Assembly (NCBI GenBank): GCA_910577015.1
Contig: CAJTKU010000003.1
Span: forward strand, 210,422 to 274,421
Direction of reading: 5' to 3'
DNA from: an uncultured Lachnospiraceae bacterium
Lineage (GTDB): Bacteria > Bacillota > Clostridia > Lachnospirales > Lachnospiraceae
DNA length: 64,000 bases
Part shown: positions 18,662-27,001 of the stretch, piece after piece
Position numbering within the stretch: position 1 is the first letter of the stretch
How the letters are laid out: every line of letters begins with the position of its first letter
The notes under the pieces: generated by a model
Told to the model about the DNA's origin: nothing
Seen by the model: the letters and a program-made list of their open reading frames with translations, nothing else
The model's database searches: none
Made by a program: the position numbers and the translations under genes

Positions 18662-18858
18662 ACGGTGCCTGAAGAGCCGGTTGGCGCGCCTGCTGCCGTA
18701 CATTACTGTGCCGGGCCTTTTATGCCATGAAAGGAAGACTTAAAATCATGGAAGCCATTGCTGACATGATTTTTGCCAAAGGCTTCCTGCAATGTCTGGC
18801 ATAATGCGCCCGAAACAGTAATGTACGGCAGCAGGCGCGCCAACCGGCGGCTCACCGT
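18662..18858. repeat. Second long palindrome (about 197 nt) before argF
   Basis: Perfect 34-base arms at 18676-18709 and 18815-18848 (core GGCGCGCC). Outside them ACGGTG (18662-18667) matches CACCGT (18853-18858); inside, TTATGCCA (18720-18727) matches TGGCATAA (18797-18804), and AAAATCATG (18742-18750) matches CATGATTTT (18765-18773). As with the element near 15,600, nearly the whole gap is one hairpin. The arms are not related in sequence to the first element. Its 3' edge is about 30 bases before the argF start, so it would lie in the argF leader if transcribed from upstream. Confidence 0.85.
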
Positions 18859-18889
18859 AAAGATAGAACAGAAAAGAAAGGACAAACAC

Positions 18890-19873
18890 ATGAATTTAAA
18901 AGGCCGCAATTTTTTAAAGCTTCTGGATTTTACCCCCGAAGAAATTACATATCTGCTGGATTTGGCAGCAGAATACAAGGACAAAAAGAAGAAGGGCATT
19001 CCGGTGGATACCCTGAAAGGCAAAAACGTAGCCCTGATTTTTGAAAAGACCAGCACCCGTACCCGCTGCGCCTTTGAAGTGGCGGCCCATGATTTGGGAA
19101 TGGGGACGACTTATCTGGATTCGGCAGGCTCCCAGATAGGCAAAAAGGAAAGCATTGCCGATACCGCAAGGGTTCTGGGCAGCATGTATGAGGGCATCGA
19201 GTACCGGGGGTTCGGTCAGGAAATCGTGGAAGAGCTTGCAAAGTATGCCGGTGTCCCGGTATGGAACGGTCTTACCAATGAATTTCATCCCACCCAGATG
19301 CTTGCCGACCTTTTGACCATCAGGGAGCATTTCGGATATTTAAAGGGCATCCGGCTGACTTATCTGGGAGACGCGCGTTACAATACGGGCAATTCCCTGA
19401 TGGCAGCCTGTGCAAAGATGGGAATGCATTTTACGGCGTGTACCACCGAAAAATATTTTCCGTCACGGGAACTTGTGGAAAGGTGCAGGGCCATTGCAGA
19501 AGAAACGGGCGGTTCCGTAACCCTGACGGAGGATGTGGCGGACGGAACGAAAGGTGCGGACGTAATCTGCACGGACGTATGGGTTTCCATGGGAGAGCCG
19601 GATGAGGTATGGGAGAGCCGGATAAGGGAGCTTTCCCCTTATCAGGTGAACAGCAAGGTGATGGAAAATGCAGGAGAACAGGCGATTTTCATGCATTGCC
19701 TGCCGGCGTTCCATGACCTCAACACGAAAATCGGCATGGAGATTAGTAAAAAGTTTGGTATCAAGGAAATGGAAGTGACGGATGAGGTTTTTGAGTCCTC
19801 ACAGTCCGTGGTGTTTGCCGAGGCGGAAAACCGTATGCATACCATCAAGGCCGTTATGGCAGCTACGCTCTGA
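18890..19873 (+). CDS. argF: Ornithine carbamoyltransferase
   Basis: Makes citrulline from ornithine and carbamoyl phosphate (arginine synthesis; catabolic ArcB catalyses the reverse). 327 residues. Seen: carbamoyl-phosphate loop STRTR near 52-56, FHPTQMLADLLT, the ornithine loop VSMGE and HCLPAFHDLNT near 267. ATG 18890 is chosen; AAAGGACAAACAC precedes it, and the longer upstream frame only crosses the palindrome. No arc genes are nearby, which favours a biosynthetic role. No clear promoter box was found between the palindrome and the start. Confidence 0.93.
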   Translation: MNLKGRNFLKLLDFTPEEITYLLDLAAEYKDKKKKGIPVDTLKGKNVALIFEKTSTRTRCAFEVAAHDLGMGTTYLDSAGSQIGKKESIADTARVLGSMYEGIEYRGFGQEIVEELAKYAGVPVWNGLTNEFHPTQMLADLLTIREHFGYLKGIRLTYLGDARYNTGNSLMAACAKMGMHFTACTTEKYFPSRELVERCRAIAEETGGSVTLTEDVADGTKGADVICTDVWVSMGEPDEVWESRIRELSPYQVNSKVMENAGEQAIFMHCLPAFHDLNTKIGMEISKKFGIKEMEVTDEVFESSQSVVFAEAENRMHTIKAVMAATL

Positions 19874-19900
19874 GACGCGGCGAAAGGCATGGAGGGAAAA

Positions 19901-20881
19901 ATGAAGGCAGAAATACTTTCCCTGCTTCGGGAGAACAAAGATTATATATCGGGACAGGAATTGTGCGAGCATTTCCATGTGACAAGGACGGCTGTCTGGA
20001 AGGCAGTCAACCAGTTAAAAAAAGAGGGCTATCCCATCGAAGCGGTGCAGAACCGGGGATACCGTCTGGCTTCAGAGCCGGATGTGTTCGGCAGGGCGGA
20101 ACTGGAAAGCCGTATCCATACGAAATGGGCGGGACGCCATATTGCATTTTATGAAAGCGTCGGCTCCACCAATGTGACGGCCAAGCTTTTGGCGGAGGAG
20201 GATGCGCCTGCCGGTACGCTGGTGGTTGCAGAGTCCCAGACGGCGGGCCGCGGCAGGAGGGGACGGGGATGGGTATCCCCTCCCGGCCATAATCTGTATT
20301 TTACCCTGCTCTTACGGCCCCAAATCAATCCGGACAAGGCTTCCATGCTTACCCTTGTGATGGCGCTTGCCGTGAAAGAAGGCATGGAAGAAGCCTGCAA
20401 TGTGCAGGCCGGTATTAAATGGCCCAATGACATTGTCTTAAACGGCAGGAAGGTGACGGGGATTCTTACCGAGATGAGTCTGCAGGGAGAGTACATCCAG
20501 CATGTTGTCATCGGCGTGGGCATCAATGTAAAGAAGCAGGAGTTTGCCCCGGAACTTGCCGAAAAAGCCACCTCGCTGGAAGCGGAACTGGGGCGTTCCA
20601 TATCCAGGGCGCTGCTTTTGGAAAGGGTGATGGAGCGGTTTGAAGAGGACTATGCCCTTTTTATGGAAAAGCAGGATATGTCGCTTCTTCTTACAGCCTA
20701 CAATGCAGCCTTGGTCAACTGCGGGAAACAGGTGCAGGTGCTCGAGCCTGCCGGGGAGTATGCGGGGACAGCCCGGGGAATCAATGAAAAAGGAGAACTG
20801 CTGGTCTTAGACTCTGCAAACAACCTGCAAAAGGTTTTTGCCGGGGAAGTATCAGTGCGTGGCATTTATGGATATGTCTAA
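19901..20881 (+). CDS. birA: Biotin--protein ligase / biotin operon repressor
   Basis: Bifunctional BirA, 326 residues: N-terminal winged helix (about 1-60, GQELCEHFHVTRTAVWKAVNQL), ligase core with GRGRRGRGWVSPPG near 115 (biotinyl-AMP loop) and KWPNDIVL near 172, then a C-terminal SH3-like domain. It attaches biotin to carboxylase subunits and can repress biotin genes. ATG 19901 is preferred over ATG 19889 because GGAGGG lies between them, five bases before 19901. It begins 27 bases after argF and overlaps the next gene. Confidence 0.93.
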   Translation: MKAEILSLLRENKDYISGQELCEHFHVTRTAVWKAVNQLKKEGYPIEAVQNRGYRLASEPDVFGRAELESRIHTKWAGRHIAFYESVGSTNVTAKLLAEEDAPAGTLVVAESQTAGRGRRGRGWVSPPGHNLYFTLLLRPQINPDKASMLTLVMALAVKEGMEEACNVQAGIKWPNDIVLNGRKVTGILTEMSLQGEYIQHVVIGVGINVKKQEFAPELAEKATSLEAELGRSISRALLLERVMERFEEDYALFMEKQDMSLLLTAYNAALVNCGKQVQVLEPAGEYAGTARGINEKGELLVLDSANNLQKVFAGEVSVRGIYGYV

Positions 20882-21251
20882 ACAGGAAGAGAGCGGCAGG
20901 ATGGTACTCTGCGCCGCCAACTCCTATGAGATGAAATACTATTTCAACCAGAAATTTAACGGCATCCCGGATTCCATCAAGGATGAACTGCATATTCTGT
21001 GCGTGTTGTTTACGGAAGAGGTGGGAGGCGTTTTTTCCATAGTCTTCGAGGAGGACGGAAGTGTGTCGCTGGAAACCAATGCCGATGATGACGATATTTA
21101 CTATGATGAAATCAGCAGCGGCCTTATGGTCGGGGAAGTGCGCAGAAAGAGACAGGAACTGCTGGAAAGCCTGAGTCTGTATTACAGGGTTTTTATCCTG
21201 CATGAGGATATCAGTGCATTATTGGAGGAAAATCATGATTCTGGTAATTGA
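20868..21251 (+). CDS. Small conserved protein, probably DUF6145
   Basis: Acidic 128-residue cytosolic protein: MVLCAANSYEMKYYFNQKFNGIP...ELHILCVLFTEEVGGVFSIVFEEDGSVSLET. The pattern resembles the DUF6145 family of Lachnospiraceae (from memory; not verified). Its start overlaps the end of birA by 14 bases and its end overlaps coaX by 17, so it is embedded in a tightly coupled operon. The start could also be ATG 20874; no strong ribosome site distinguishes them. Function unknown. Confidence 0.7.
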   Translation: MDMSKQEESGRMVLCAANSYEMKYYFNQKFNGIPDSIKDELHILCVLFTEEVGGVFSIVFEEDGSVSLETNADDDDIYYDEISSGLMVGEVRRKRQELLESLSLYYRVFILHEDISALLEENHDSGN

Positions 21252-22014
21252 CGTCGGAAATACCAATATAACCTGCGGTGTCTATGATAACGGAACTTTA
21301 AAGGCAACGTTCAGGATGACCACCAAGACGCCGAGGACTTCGGATGAATATGGCGTCCTGCTGATGGAAATGTTGAAGATACGGCAGATAGAACTGGGGC
21401 AGATAGAAGGAAGCATTGCTGCCAGCGTGGTGTCGGATATCATGCATTCCCTGACGGGCGCGCTTGTTAAATATACCGGCAATGCGCCGCTGATTGTAGG
21501 TCCCGGCATAAAAACCGGCATCAAGGTTTCCACGGAAAATCCCCGTGCCATTGGTGCGGACCGTATCGTGGATGCGGTGGCGGCATATGAAAAGTATGGC
21601 GGTCCGGTGCTGGTGCTGGATTTCGGCACTGCCACCACTTATGATTTGGTAAGTCCGGACGGCAGGTTTCAGGCGGGCATTACGGCGCCGGGAGTCAGAA
21701 TCAGCGCGGAGGCTTTGTGGGAGAGGACAGCCATGCTTCCCAACATAGAAATCAAAAAGCCCAAAACCATCCTTGCACAGGATACCGTCAGCAGTATGCA
21801 GGCAGGACTTATTTACGGTCAGATTGGGCAGACGGAATATATCGTTAAAAAGGTAAAGGAAGAAAGCGGCTACAGCGATTTAAAGGTTGTGGCGACAGGC
21901 GGCATGGGAAGAATTATTGCGGATGCCACGGAAAGCATAGATATCTATGACAGCTTTCTGACATTAGACGGTCTTTATGCCATCTATGAAAAGAACAGAA
22001 GACAGGAACGATAA
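21235..22014 (+). CDS. coaX: Type III pantothenate kinase
   Basis: First step of coenzyme A synthesis, phosphorylating pantothenate; type III enzymes are insensitive to CoA feedback and need a monovalent cation (family knowledge). 259 residues. Seen: phosphate motif DVGNTNITCGVY at 6-17, PRAIGADRIVDAVAA near 103-117 and FGTATTYD near 129. ATG 21235 follows TTGGAGGAAAATC. It overlaps the preceding gene and ends two bases before dusB. Confidence 0.93.
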   Translation: MILVIDVGNTNITCGVYDNGTLKATFRMTTKTPRTSDEYGVLLMEMLKIRQIELGQIEGSIAASVVSDIMHSLTGALVKYTGNAPLIVGPGIKTGIKVSTENPRAIGADRIVDAVAAYEKYGGPVLVLDFGTATTYDLVSPDGRFQAGITAPGVRISAEALWERTAMLPNIEIKKPKTILAQDTVSSMQAGLIYGQIGQTEYIVKKVKEESGYSDLKVVATGGMGRIIADATESIDIYDSFLTLDGLYAIYEKNRRQER

Positions 22015-22016
22015 CT

Positions 22017-22982
22017 ATGAAATGGAAAATCGGAAATGTGGAGCTTTGCAATCAGGCGGTTCTGGCCCCCATGGCGGGCGTGACGGATTTGCCGTTCCGT
22101 CTGTTATGCAAAGAACAGGGAGCCGGGCTTCTCTGCATGGAGATGGTGAGCGCAAAGGCGATTTATTATAACAATAAGAATACCAATCAACTCATGGAAA
22201 TCCATCCTGATGAAGGGCCTGTGTCCTTACAGCTTTTCGGTTCGGACGCGGATATTATGGCGGAAATGGCGAAAAAGGTGGAAGAGAGGCCTTTTGCCAT
22301 ACTGGATATCAACATGGGCTGCCCGGTCCCGAAGGTGGTAAATAACGGGGAGGGTTGTTCCTTGATGAAAAACCCGAAGCTGGTGGAAGAGATTGTATAC
22401 AAGGTTGCCCGCGCCATCAGAAAACCTGTCACCGTGAAAATCAGGAAAGGATTTGACGACGCCCATGCGAATGCCGTGGAGATTGCCCGGATTGCGGAAA
22501 GTGCAGGCGCGGCGGCGATAGCCGTGCATGGCAGGACAAGGGAGCAGTACTATAGCGGGAAAGCAGACTGGGAATGCATCAGGTCGGTAAAGGAAGCCGT
22601 CAGCATACCGGTGATAGGCAACGGGGATGTGGCGGACGCCTTTTCGGCAAAAAAAATGCTGGAGCAGACGGGCTGTGACGGCATCATGATTGGCAGGGCG
22701 GCGCAGGGCAATCCGTGGCTCTTTAGGGAAGTGGCAGAATATCTGGAATGCGGGAAGATTCCTCCAAGGCCCTCGGCCGGCGAGGTAAAGGAGATTATCC
22801 GAAAGCATGCCACGTTGCAGCTTTCCGTGAAAGGCGAGTACACGGGAGTCAGGGAGATGCGTAAGCATCTGGCATGGTATACGGCTGGATATCCCAATTC
22901 GGCAAGATTTAGGCAGATGATAAATTCCATGGAGACCATGGAGGAACTTTTAGGGGGATTGGACAAAATATTTCCCGATTAA
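22017..22982 (+). CDS. dusB: tRNA-dihydrouridine synthase, DusB type
   Basis: FMN-dependent reduction of uridines in tRNA D-loop; 321 residues. Seen: LAPMAGVTDLPFR (FMN barrel start), INMGCPVPKVVNNGEGCSLM with the conserved Cys near 102, VTVKIRKGFDD, AVHGRTREQYYSG and IPVIGNGDV...GIMIGRAAQGNPWLF. Known arrangement in Firmicutes: coaX or a redox gene beside dus. It starts two bases after coaX, so translation is coupled. Confidence 0.92.
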   Translation: MKWKIGNVELCNQAVLAPMAGVTDLPFRLLCKEQGAGLLCMEMVSAKAIYYNNKNTNQLMEIHPDEGPVSLQLFGSDADIMAEMAKKVEERPFAILDINMGCPVPKVVNNGEGCSLMKNPKLVEEIVYKVARAIRKPVTVKIRKGFDDAHANAVEIARIAESAGAAAIAVHGRTREQYYSGKADWECIRSVKEAVSIPVIGNGDVADAFSAKKMLEQTGCDGIMIGRAAQGNPWLFREVAEYLECGKIPPRPSAGEVKEIIRKHATLQLSVKGEYTGVREMRKHLAWYTAGYPNSARFRQMINSMETMEELLGGLDKIFPD

Positions 22983-23033
22983 AAGTATAAAAAAAACGAC
23001 GGCGGCATATCTTCAATAGCGGGGGGAAGCGGT

Positions 23034-23753
23034 ATGGAAGAGATGACTGTCGTTCATTTTATTTTGGAGGAAGAGGGAAGGGGAAAAAAGCGGCGAAGGG
23101 GAAAATGGGAGTATCATGTAGAAAAGGAAAGCCTGCCGGTTTCGGGAACCCTGCTTGTGCTGTATACAGTCTTTCTTCCTTTTTTCTGTTACAAAAAAAA
23201 GGAGTGGACGGCGGAGAGGTTTTCCGAATATTTTAAGGGACTGCCCATCCCGCCCCAGAGCAGGGAAGTATACTATCTGTATCAGGAGAAGGCGCAGAAT
23301 TTTCTGGGCGTTGGGGCGGAACCCATCTCCCATGATTGGCTTTTGTTTTTGATAAAGTATTATCAGGTATCTTTTGACGCGCTGATTTTACTGCCTGACG
23401 AAGAGATGGAAACGGAAGATATTATCAGGCGTTATGTAAAAAACACCAGATATATCGGAATTGCATCAGAAGAAACGGAGGATATTCTGGAATTGAGGGA
23501 AAGTCTCTTTCAGGAATACGGATGTCTGATAGATGTGGCGGCAGATATGAAAAAACTGCATATTCCCGCCGCAGGAAGAAAATTGGCAGTGGCGGGTGAG
23601 GAACTTTACGGGGCTGTACCGGGGCTGTTTAAGGGCGCATGGGTATGGATAAGCACGAACACGGACAAAAAAAATGCGGCAAGACTGTGTGCGAGGGTGG
23701 AAAATGTAAGATATATTGATATGAAAACCTTTTTAAGGGGTATCCGAACTTGA
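23034..23753 (+). CDS. Unrecognised protein of 239 residues
   Basis: No family recognised. Basic N-terminus (GRGKKRRRGKWEYHVEK), one hydrophobic stretch (about 39-54, GTLLVLYTVFLPFFCY) that may be a buried strand or membrane segment, and a mixed C-terminal half (AGRKLAVAGEELYGAVPGLFKGAWVWISTNTD). GGGGGGAAGC lies before ATG 23034. It follows dusB by 51 bases and is likely the operon's last gene; the greA promoter overlaps its stop codon. Real gene judged by codon pattern, ribosome site and position. Confidence 0.65.
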   Translation: MEEMTVVHFILEEEGRGKKRRRGKWEYHVEKESLPVSGTLLVLYTVFLPFFCYKKKEWTAERFSEYFKGLPIPPQSREVYYLYQEKAQNFLGVGAEPISHDWLLFLIKYYQVSFDALILLPDEEMETEDIIRRYVKNTRYIGIASEETEDILELRESLFQEYGCLIDVAADMKKLHIPAAGRKLAVAGEELYGAVPGLFKGAWVWISTNTDKKNAARLCARVENVRYIDMKTFLRGIRT

Positions 23754-23778
23754 CACTGTGCATAAAATTCAGTATAAT
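23750..23778 (+). promoter_or_regulatory. Consensus sigma-A promoter for greA-lysS
   Basis: Perfect TTGACA (23750-23755), 17-base spacer, perfect TATAAT (23773-23778). The -35 box overlaps the stop of the preceding gene. Leader to greA about 65 bases. Confidence 0.88.
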
Positions 23779-23849
23779 ACGTACGTTACTCTAGTGTACT
23801 GTAACCAAACCCAAGACAACCCAAATATAGATACAGGAAGGCGTATATC

Positions 23850-24332
23850 ATGGAATCTAAAAAAAATATTCTGACCTATGAAGGCTTGAGAAAATATGAA
23901 GATGAGCTGCACGATTTGAAAGTAGTCAAACGTAAGGAAGTTGCCCAGAAAATCAAAGAGGCAAGGGAGCAGGGCGACTTGTCCGAAAATGCAGAGTACG
24001 ATGCTGCAAAAGATGAGCAGCGCGATATAGAAGCGCGTATAGAAGAACTGGAAAAGATTCTGAAAAACGCGGAAGTAGTGGTAGAAGACGAAGTGGATTT
24101 GGACAAAATCAACATCGGCTGCAAAGTAAGGATAATGGATTTGGAATTTAACGAGGAACTGGAATACAAAATTGTAGGTTCCACGGAAGCAAACAGCTTA
24201 AAAGGCAAGATTTCCAACGAAAGCCCTGTGGGAAAGGCTTTGATTGGAAGCAAGCTGGGCGATACCGTGGAGGTGGAAACCCAGGCAGGCATATTAAGAT
24301 ATCAGGTACTGGAGATTCAAAGGTCTAATTAG
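23850..24332 (+). CDS. greA: Transcription elongation factor GreA
   Basis: Rescues backtracked RNA polymerase by stimulating transcript cleavage. 160 residues, family length. N-terminal coiled coil (about 1-75) with the acidic tip GDLSENAEYDAAKDEQRDIE, then the C-terminal FKBP-like domain (VEVETQAGILRYQVLEIQ). AGGAAGG before ATG 23850. Followed 13 bases later by lysS, an association seen in many Firmicutes. Confidence 0.95.
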   Translation: MESKKNILTYEGLRKYEDELHDLKVVKRKEVAQKIKEAREQGDLSENAEYDAAKDEQRDIEARIEELEKILKNAEVVVEDEVDLDKINIGCKVRIMDLEFNEELEYKIVGSTEANSLKGKISNESPVGKALIGSKLGDTVEVETQAGILRYQVLEIQRSN

Positions 24333-24345
24333 AGGAGTACAAAAC

Positions 24346-25878
24346 GTGGAAGATATACAGAATGGCAATGGAAGAAACCAACAGGCGCACGGCGGCGGTC
24401 AGGAGCAGGATATCCACCAGCTTTTAAAGGTGAGGCGGGAAAAACTGGCAGCTTTGCAGGAGGCGGGCAAGGACCCGTTTCAGATTACCAGATACGATGT
24501 GAGTCATCACAGTCTGGAAGTGAAGGATAATTTTGATTCCCTGGAAGGGCAGACCGTAACCGTGGCAGGGCGTATCATGCAGAAGCGCATTATGGGAAAG
24601 GCTTCTTTCTGCAATATACAGGATTTGCAGGGCAACATCCAGTCCTATGTGGCAAGGGACAGCATCGGCGAAGAGTCCTATGCAGATTTTAAAAAATATG
24701 ACGTAGGCGATATAGTGGGCATAAAGGGAGAGGTGTTCAAGACCAAGACAGGCGAGATTTCCATCCATGCTGCCGAGGTAACCCTTTTGAGCAAGAGCCT
24801 GCAGATTCTTCCGGAAAAGTTCCATGGACTGACAAATACGGATATCCGTTACAGGCAGCGTTATACGGATTTAATTATGAATCAGGATGTGAAGGATACC
24901 TTTGTGAAGCGTTCCAAGGTTATCAGCGCCATCCGCAGGTATCTGGAGGGACAGGGCTTTTTGGAGGTGGAAACCCCCATGCTGGTGTCCAATGCAGGCG
25001 GTGCGGCTGCAAGACCCTTTGAAACGCATTACAACGCGTTGGATGAGGATGTGAAGCTTCGCATTTCCCTGGAACTGTATCTGAAGAGGCTGATTGTAGG
25101 CGGCATGGAGCGGGTATTTGAAATTGGCCGTGTATTCCGTAACGAAGGCCTTGATACCAGACACAACCCGGAATTTACCCTGATGGAGCTGTATCAGGCG
25201 TATACGGACTATCACGGCATGATGGATTTGACGGAAAACATGTTCCGCTATGTGGCAGAAGAGGTGTGCGGTACTACGCTGATTCCCTATGCGGAGGAAA
25301 TGATAGATTTGGGAAAGCCCTTCGAGCGGCTTACCATGGTGCAGGCAGTAAAGCAGTATGCAGGCGTGGACTTTGACGAGGTGGCGGACACTGCGGCAGC
25401 TAAGAAGCTGGCTGACGAAAAAGGCGTCCATTACGAGGAACGCCATACCAAGGGCGATATCTTAAACCTCTTCTTTGAAGAGTTTGTGGAGGAGCATCTC
25501 ATCCAGCCCGTGTTTATCATGGACCATCCCGTGGAGATTTCTCCCCTGACCAAGAGAAAGCCGGACAAGCCGGATTATGTGGAGCGCTTTGAACTGTTTA
25601 TTTATGGCAGGGAGATGTGCAACGCCTACTCCGAGTTAAACGACCCCATCGACCAGCGCGAGCGTTTTAAGGCACAGGAAGCCGCCCTGGCAGCAGGCGA
25701 CGAGGAGGCCAACACCACTGACGAAGATTTTATGAACGCACTGGAAATCGGTATGCCCCCCACCGGCGGCATCGGCTACGGCATCGACAGACTGGTGATG
25801 CTGCTTACCAACTCACCGGCAATCAGGGATGTGCTGTTGTTCCCGACGATGAAAACTTTGGGTAAAGAAAGCCAGTAA
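24346..25878 (+). CDS. lysS: Lysyl-tRNA synthetase, class II
   Basis: Charges tRNA-Lys. 510 residues: N-terminal OB-fold anticodon domain (about 65-160, VTVAGRIMQKRIMGKASFCNIQD), then the class II core with motif 1 (ISAIRRYLEGQGFLEVETPML), motif 2 (FRNEGLDTRHNPEFTLMELY) and motif 3 (GGIGYGIDRLVMLLT). GTG 24346 is used with AGAGGAG nine bases upstream. No T-box leader was seen; it is read with greA. A tandem repeat and an AT-rich accessory segment start just after its stop. Confidence 0.95.
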   Translation: MEDIQNGNGRNQQAHGGGQEQDIHQLLKVRREKLAALQEAGKDPFQITRYDVSHHSLEVKDNFDSLEGQTVTVAGRIMQKRIMGKASFCNIQDLQGNIQSYVARDSIGEESYADFKKYDVGDIVGIKGEVFKTKTGEISIHAAEVTLLSKSLQILPEKFHGLTNTDIRYRQRYTDLIMNQDVKDTFVKRSKVISAIRRYLEGQGFLEVETPMLVSNAGGAAARPFETHYNALDEDVKLRISLELYLKRLIVGGMERVFEIGRVFRNEGLDTRHNPEFTLMELYQAYTDYHGMMDLTENMFRYVAEEVCGTTLIPYAEEMIDLGKPFERLTMVQAVKQYAGVDFDEVADTAAAKKLADEKGVHYEERHTKGDILNLFFEEFVEEHLIQPVFIMDHPVEISPLTKRKPDKPDYVERFELFIYGREMCNAYSELNDPIDQRERFKAQEAALAAGDEEANTTDEDFMNALEIGMPPTGGIGYGIDRLVMLLTNSPAIRDVLLFPTMKTLGKESQ

Positions 25879-25907
25879 AATCAAGGATTTCAGAGGACGG
25901 AAGTCAA

Positions 25908-25929
25908 AATTTACGACCAATTTACGACC
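25908..25929. repeat. Tandem 11-bp direct repeat 30 bases after lysS
   Basis: AATTTACGACC occurs twice head to tail (25908-25918, 25919-25929). It marks the boundary between housekeeping sequence and the AT-rich accessory segment, so it may be an attachment-site or target-site remnant. No matching copy was spotted at the other end of the segment. Confidence 0.6.
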
Positions 25930-25955
25930 AAATATTGAGAACACGTTCAAAAAAT

Positions 25956-25999
25956 AAATGCGACAGAAGGAGAATCAAGCCTTTTGCCGCATTTTTTAT
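25956..25999 (+). terminator. Terminator after lysS
   Basis: AAATGCG (25956-25962) pairs with CGCATTT (25988-25994), with further CAGAAGG/CCTTTTG pairing inside, then TTTATTT. Confidence 0.7.
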
Positions 26000-26026
26000 T
26001 TATGTGTTATTACCGACCGTTATTTA

Positions 26027-26304
26027 TTATCGCTTCATAACTTTAATCAGATTCAAGAGAGCATCTATTTCTTCCTGCGACAGACCGGACAGGTCTATTT
26101 CCTGCTTGTGTTCCAATCCTAATAAATAGTAAATACTTACATTGTATATTTTTGCGATATGAATAAGAATATCATAAGAAGAAAGACGCAGACCTGTTTC
26201 GTAAGCGCTTATGACAGATTTTGTAATTGTTTTTGAGCCAGTTGTGCCTGGGTCATATTTTCTCTTAAACGTAAGGTTTTTAGTGCGTTTCCAAAATCAA
26301 CCAT
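26027..26304 (-). pseudogene. XRE-family transcriptional regulator, frameshifted
   Basis: On the minus strand, AAAGGAGG precedes ATG 26304 and the frame reads MVDFGNALKTLRLRENMTQAQLAQK, the first half of an XRE helix-turn-helix. It then breaks near 26230 and ends at a stop. The rest continues in another frame as TITKSVISAYETGLRLSSYDIL and then IAKIYNVSIYYLLGLEHKQEIDLSGLSQEEIDALL, to a stop at 26027. No start codon serves the second frame after its upstream stop. A one- or four-base deletion would explain it. The intact protein would have had about 92 residues. A typical phage or ICE repressor remnant. Confidence 0.75.
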
Positions 26305-26373
26305 ATCAAAACCTCCTTTGTGTCTATAATACTAAATATCGACATTGCCAGAGTAGAAGGTATAGATACTGTG

Positions 26374-26529
26374 ATGGCAGAACTGCATGGAGGAAGCATT
26401 TATGAATTTGCATATTATTGGGTAGATGATATGCAGAATCCAAGGGGATATGCCGATACAGAAGAAGAATGTAAAAGGCAGGTAGAAGAACAAGATTGTA
26501 AGGATTATGTGATTTTAAAAATGGCATAA
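26374..26529 (+). CDS. Small unrecognised protein (51 residues)
   Basis: MAELHGGSIYEFAYYWVDDMQNPRGYADTEEECKRQVEEQDC pattern; acidic, soluble. The frame is open upstream to about 26320 without a better start, so the N-terminus may be truncated. It looks coding by composition but no family is recognised and there is no strong ribosome site before ATG 26374. Confidence 0.4.
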   Translation: MAELHGGSIYEFAYYWVDDMQNPRGYADTEEECKRQVEEQDCKDYVILKMA

Positions 26530-26566
26530 TAAGTCCGTATTTTAGGACTTTATAAAAAGTAGAATG

Positions 26567-26604
26567 AGAATCAGGATGGGAAAATTCCGTCTTGATTCTT
26601 TTTG
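26567..26604 (+). terminator. Terminator before the HTH gene
   Basis: AGAATCAGGATGG (26567-26579) pairs with CCGTCTTGATTCT (26587-26599) with two wobble or mismatched positions, then TTTTTG. Confidence 0.75.
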
Positions 26605-26670
26605 TTTGTAAAAAATATGAAGATAGTTGCAAAAAGCATGTGGGAAATATGCAAAACGCACATAAATATG

Positions 26671-26699
26671 TTGAAAATGTTCCGAGATTGGAATATATT
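26671..26699 (+). promoter_or_regulatory. Sigma-A promoter for the HTH-AlbA_2 gene pair
   Basis: TTGAAA (26671-26676), 17-base spacer, TATATT (26694-26699), 39 bases before ATG 26738. Confidence 0.6.
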
Positions 26700-26737
26700 T
26701 AAAGAAAAATGTTTTTTACAAAAACGGAGGGTGTGCT

Positions 26738-26920
26738 ATGGAATATTTAACCGCAGGAGAAATGGCGGAAAAATGGAACATATCATCTAGGAGAGTAACC
26801 CTGTTGTGTAATCAGGGCAGAGTGGAAGGTGCAGTAAAAAAGGGATTGATGTGGTTTATACCACAGGATGCACCAAAACCGATTGACCCAAGAAAACTAA
26901 GGAAAATGAATGAGAACTAA
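26738..26920 (+). CDS. Helix-turn-helix (MerR/excisionase-like) DNA-binding protein
   Basis: Sixty-residue protein with MEYLTAGEMAEKWNISSRRVTLLCNQGRVEGAVKKGLMWFIP, the pattern of small MerR-type/excisionase winged helices. Such proteins are frequent in integrative elements of Lachnospiraceae. ACGGAGGGTG lies before ATG 26738. It is followed 81 bases later by the AlbA_2 protein, possibly its regulator or partner. Confidence 0.75.
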   Translation: MEYLTAGEMAEKWNISSRRVTLLCNQGRVEGAVKKGLMWFIPQDAPKPIDPRKLRKMNEN

Positions 26921-27001
26921 GCAAATGAGCGTATCGAGAATCTTTTTGGGTAGAATAAAGAAACAGTGTTTATCCCATTGGAGAAGTGTTGGAGGAATAA
27001 C

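Noticed and set aside
18582..18889. Arginine or T-box type leader control of argF
   Set aside because: No specifier/T-box signature; the only structure is the long palindrome.
24250..24346. T-box or lysine riboswitch upstream of lysS
   Set aside because: The gap to greA is 13 bases and no T-box sequence is present.
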